From: Pseudomonadota bacterium
GTDB lineage: Bacteria; Pseudomonadota; Gammaproteobacteria; Xanthomonadales; Rhodanobacteraceae
Direction of reading: 5' to 3'
Assembly: GCA_021798675.1 (NCBI GenBank)
Contig: JAJZGE010000116.1
Location: 1-6,394, forward strand
Length of the DNA stretch: 6,394 nt
Shown: positions 4,427-6,394 of the stretch, one piece after another
How the letters are laid out: each line of letters starts with the position of its first letter
How positions within the stretch are numbered: the stretch's first letter is position 1
Made by a program: the position numbers and the translations under genes
The notes under the pieces: generated by a model
Databases searched by the model: none
The model's input: only the letters and a program-made list of their open reading frames with translations
What the model was told of the DNA's origin: nothing

Positions 4427-6394
4427 ATGGCCAAGAACCTGCTTATCGTCGAGTCGCCCGCCAAAGCCAAGACGATTAATAAATACCTCGGCAAGGACTT
4501 CCAGGTCCTCGCCTCCTATGGCCATGTGCGCGACCTCAAGCCCAAGGAGGGCGCCGTCGACCCGGATCACGGCTTCGCGATGAAGTACGAGGTGATCGAA
4601 CGCAACGAGAAGCACGTCGATGCGATCGCCAAGGCGGCCAAGGCCGCCGACGACATCTACCTCGCCACCGACTTGGACCGCGAAGGCGAGGCGATCAGCT
4701 GGCACATCAGCGAGATCCTCAAGGATCGCGGCCTCACCGACGGCAAGCAGCTGCACCGCGTGGTGTTCTCCGAGATCACGCCGAAGGCGATCAAGGCCGC
4801 GGTGGCATCGCCGCGCGAACTATCGCTGGACATGGTCGATGCCCAGCAGGCGCGCCGCGCGCTGGACTACCTGGTGGGCTTCAACCTCTCGCCGGTGCTG
4901 TGGCGCAAGGTGCAGCGCGGCCTGTCCGCCGGCCGCGTGCAGAGCCCGGCGCTGCGCATGATCGTGGAGCGCGAGGAAGAGATCGAGGCGTTCAAGGCGC
5001 GCGAATACTGGACGGTGGAGGCGCAGCTGCGCCACGCCGACGGCGAGTTCGCCGCCAAGCTCACCCGGCTCAACGGCAAGAAGTTCGAGCAGTTCGACCT
5101 TACCAACGAGGCCGACGCGATGGCCGCGCGCGCCGCGCTGAAGGAGGCCGCGCACGGCCGCCTCACCGTCAGCGAGGTGGGCAGCAAGGAGCGCAAGCGC
5201 CGCCCGGCACCTCCGTTCACCACGTCCACGCTGCAGCAGGAGGCCGCACGCAAGCTCGGCTTCACCACCAGCCGCACGATGAAGGTGGCGCAGGGCCTGT
5301 ACGAAGGCGTCGGCCTCGGCAGCGAAGGCAACGTCGGCCTGATCACCTACATGCGTACCGACTCGGTGGCGCTGTCCGACGACGCGCTGGGCGAGCTGCG
5401 CGCACTGATCGCGCGCGACTACGGCCACAAGGCGCTGCCCGACGGCCCGCAGTTCTACAAGGCCAAGAGCAAGAACGCGCAGGAGGCGCACGAGGCGATC
5501 CGTCCCACCTCGGCGATGCGCACCCCGCGTGAAGTGGCCGCGTTCCTCAATGACGAGCAGCGCAAGCTGTACGAGCTGATCTGGAAGCGTACCGTGGCCT
5601 GCCAGATGATCCACGCCACGCTCAATACCGTGTCGGTCGATTTCGAGTTGCCGCACGTTGCCGGCGGTCCCGCCGCGTTCCGCGCCACCGGCACCACTGT
5701 GGTCGACCCCGGCTTCCTTGCCGTGTACGAGGAAGGCCGCGACCAGAAGGGCGCGGACGACGACGACGAAGGCCGCCGCCTGCCGCGCCTGGAGAAGGAC
5801 GAACAGGTGCCGTTGCACGATATCGCCGCCGACCAGCACTTCACCGAGCCGCCGCCGCGCTATTCCGAAGCCTCGCTGGTGAAGGCGCTGGAGGAATACG
5901 GCATCGGCCGCCCCTCGACCTATGCCAGCATCATCCAGGTACTGCTCAACCGCGAATACGTGCTGCTTGACAGCCGCCGCTTCAAGCCCACCGACATCGG
6001 CCGGGCGGTGGGCAAGTTCCTCACCCAGCACTTCAGCCGCTACGTGGACTACGACTTCACCGCCAAGCTCGAGGACGAGCTGGATGCGGTCAGCCGCGGC
6101 GAGGAAGCCTGGGTGCCGCTGATGCAGCGCTTCTGGCAGCCGTTCAAGCAGCAAGTGGAGGAGAAGACCGAGTCGGTGGACCGCAGCGAGGCCACCGGCG
6201 CGCGCGAGCTGGGCACCGACCCGAAGAGCGGCAAGCCGGTATTCGTACGGCTGGGGCGCTTCGGGCCATACGCGGCGATCGGCGACAAGGACAGCGACGA
6301 GAAGCTGCAGTTCGCCAGCCTGCGCCCCGGCCAGAGCATGCACACCATCACGCTGGACGAGGCGCTGGAGCTGTTCAAGCTGCCGCGCCAGCTG
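4427..6394 (+). CDS. topA: TopA, DNA topoisomerase I (type IA), 3' end beyond the window
   Basis: Relaxes negatively supercoiled DNA by passing a strand through a transient single-strand break. The frame is open for 656 codons from ATG (MAKNLLIVESPAKAKTINKY) to the window edge with no stop. The TOPRIM domain contains VESPAKAK with Glu9 and Lys13, and ATDLDREGEAISWH (80-93) with metal-binding Asp82, Asp84 and Glu86. The DNA-binding GLSAGRVQSPALR motif is at 165-177. The active site GLITYMRTDS (304-313) supplies Tyr308 and Arg310, and GIGRPSTYA (492-500) is present. Compared with E. coli TopA an insertion of about 29 residues after the first motif is missing. From about residue 591 a topoisomerase C-terminal repeat (GKPVFVRLGRFGPYAAIG) begins where E. 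coli has zinc-ribbon cysteines; none is seen in this window. The start has only a weak AAGAGA ribosome site. Upstream lie an AT-rich promoter candidate and an inverted repeat. Confidence 0.98.
   Translation, partial: MAKNLLIVESPAKAKTINKYLGKDFQVLASYGHVRDLKPKEGAVDPDHGFAMKYEVIERNEKHVDAIAKAAKAADDIYLATDLDREGEAISWHISEILKDRGLTDGKQLHRVVFSEITPKAIKAAVASPRELSLDMVDAQQARRALDYLVGFNLSPVLWRKVQRGLSAGRVQSPALRMIVEREEEIEAFKAREYWTVEAQLRHADGEFAAKLTRLNGKKFEQFDLTNEADAMAARAALKEAAHGRLTVSEVGSKERKRRPAPPFTTSTLQQEAARKLGFTTSRTMKVAQGLYEGVGLGSEGNVGLITYMRTDSVALSDDALGELRALIARDYGHKALPDGPQFYKAKSKNAQEAHEAIRPTSAMRTPREVAAFLNDEQRKLYELIWKRTVACQMIHATLNTVSVDFELPHVAGGPAAFRATGTTVVDPGFLAVYEEGRDQKGADDDDEGRRLPRLEKDEQVPLHDIAADQHFTEPPPRYSEASLVKALEEYGIGRPSTYASIIQVLLNREYVLLDSRRFKPTDIGRAVGKFLTQHFSRYVDYDFTAKLEDELDAVSRGEEAWVPLMQRFWQPFKQQVEEKTESVDRSEATGARELGTDPKSGKPVFVRLGRFGPYAAIGDKDSDEKLQFASLRPGQSMHTITLDEALELFKLPRQL

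Noticed and set aside
4820..6343. 507-codon minus-strand frame opposite topA
   Set aside because: Composition is a mirror of the topA codons (Leu, His, Ala, Arg, Val) and no domain is recognisable; topA is continuous on the other strand with active-site motifs.

Overview
The window is GC-rich bacterial chromosome (about two-thirds G+C by eye) with dense housekeeping genes. The proteins and gene order point to a gammaproteobacterium of the Xanthomonadales (Lysobacterales), most likely Rhodanobacteraceae or Xanthomonadaceae. The order rsmB-fmt-def on the minus strand, diverging from a LysM-domain gene and dprA on the plus strand, is the arrangement known near the origin in Pseudomonas. Having topA follow dprA is a xanthomonad trait. 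The genus cannot be fixed from the sequence alone.

Layout. Positions 1-198 (minus) hold the N-terminal 66 codons of rsmB (16S rRNA m5C methyltransferase). A 145-bp gap follows, with a hairpin plus T-rich tract and a doubtful 45-codon ORF. fmt (344-1291, minus) and def (1288-1797, minus) overlap by four bases (TTGA) and form the formylation/deformylation pair that acts on initiator Met-tRNA and on nascent proteins. A 123-bp divergent promoter region (1798-1920) separates def from a secreted LysM protein of the TsaP type (1921-3048, plus). Two perfect hairpins follow, then dprA (3159-4289, plus), which mediates RecA loading during natural transformation. A 137-bp region with an AT-rich stretch and a 19-bp inverted repeat leads to topA (4427 to beyond 6394, plus), whose 3' end lies outside the window.

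How the genes fit together. The minus-strand genes serve translation initiation, N-terminal processing and ribosome modification. The plus-strand genes pair a probable type IV pilus secretin-associated protein with DprA, linking pilus-based DNA uptake to recombination, and then topA sets supercoiling. No mobile element, CRISPR array, tRNA or rRNA was seen.

I see no new multi-gene system here. The observations most worth checking are regulatory: the inverted repeat upstream of topA, -10-like hexamers six bases before the ATGs of dprA and def that suggest leaderless mRNAs, the TTG start of fmt buried in the def stop, and the small ORF between fmt and rsmB.
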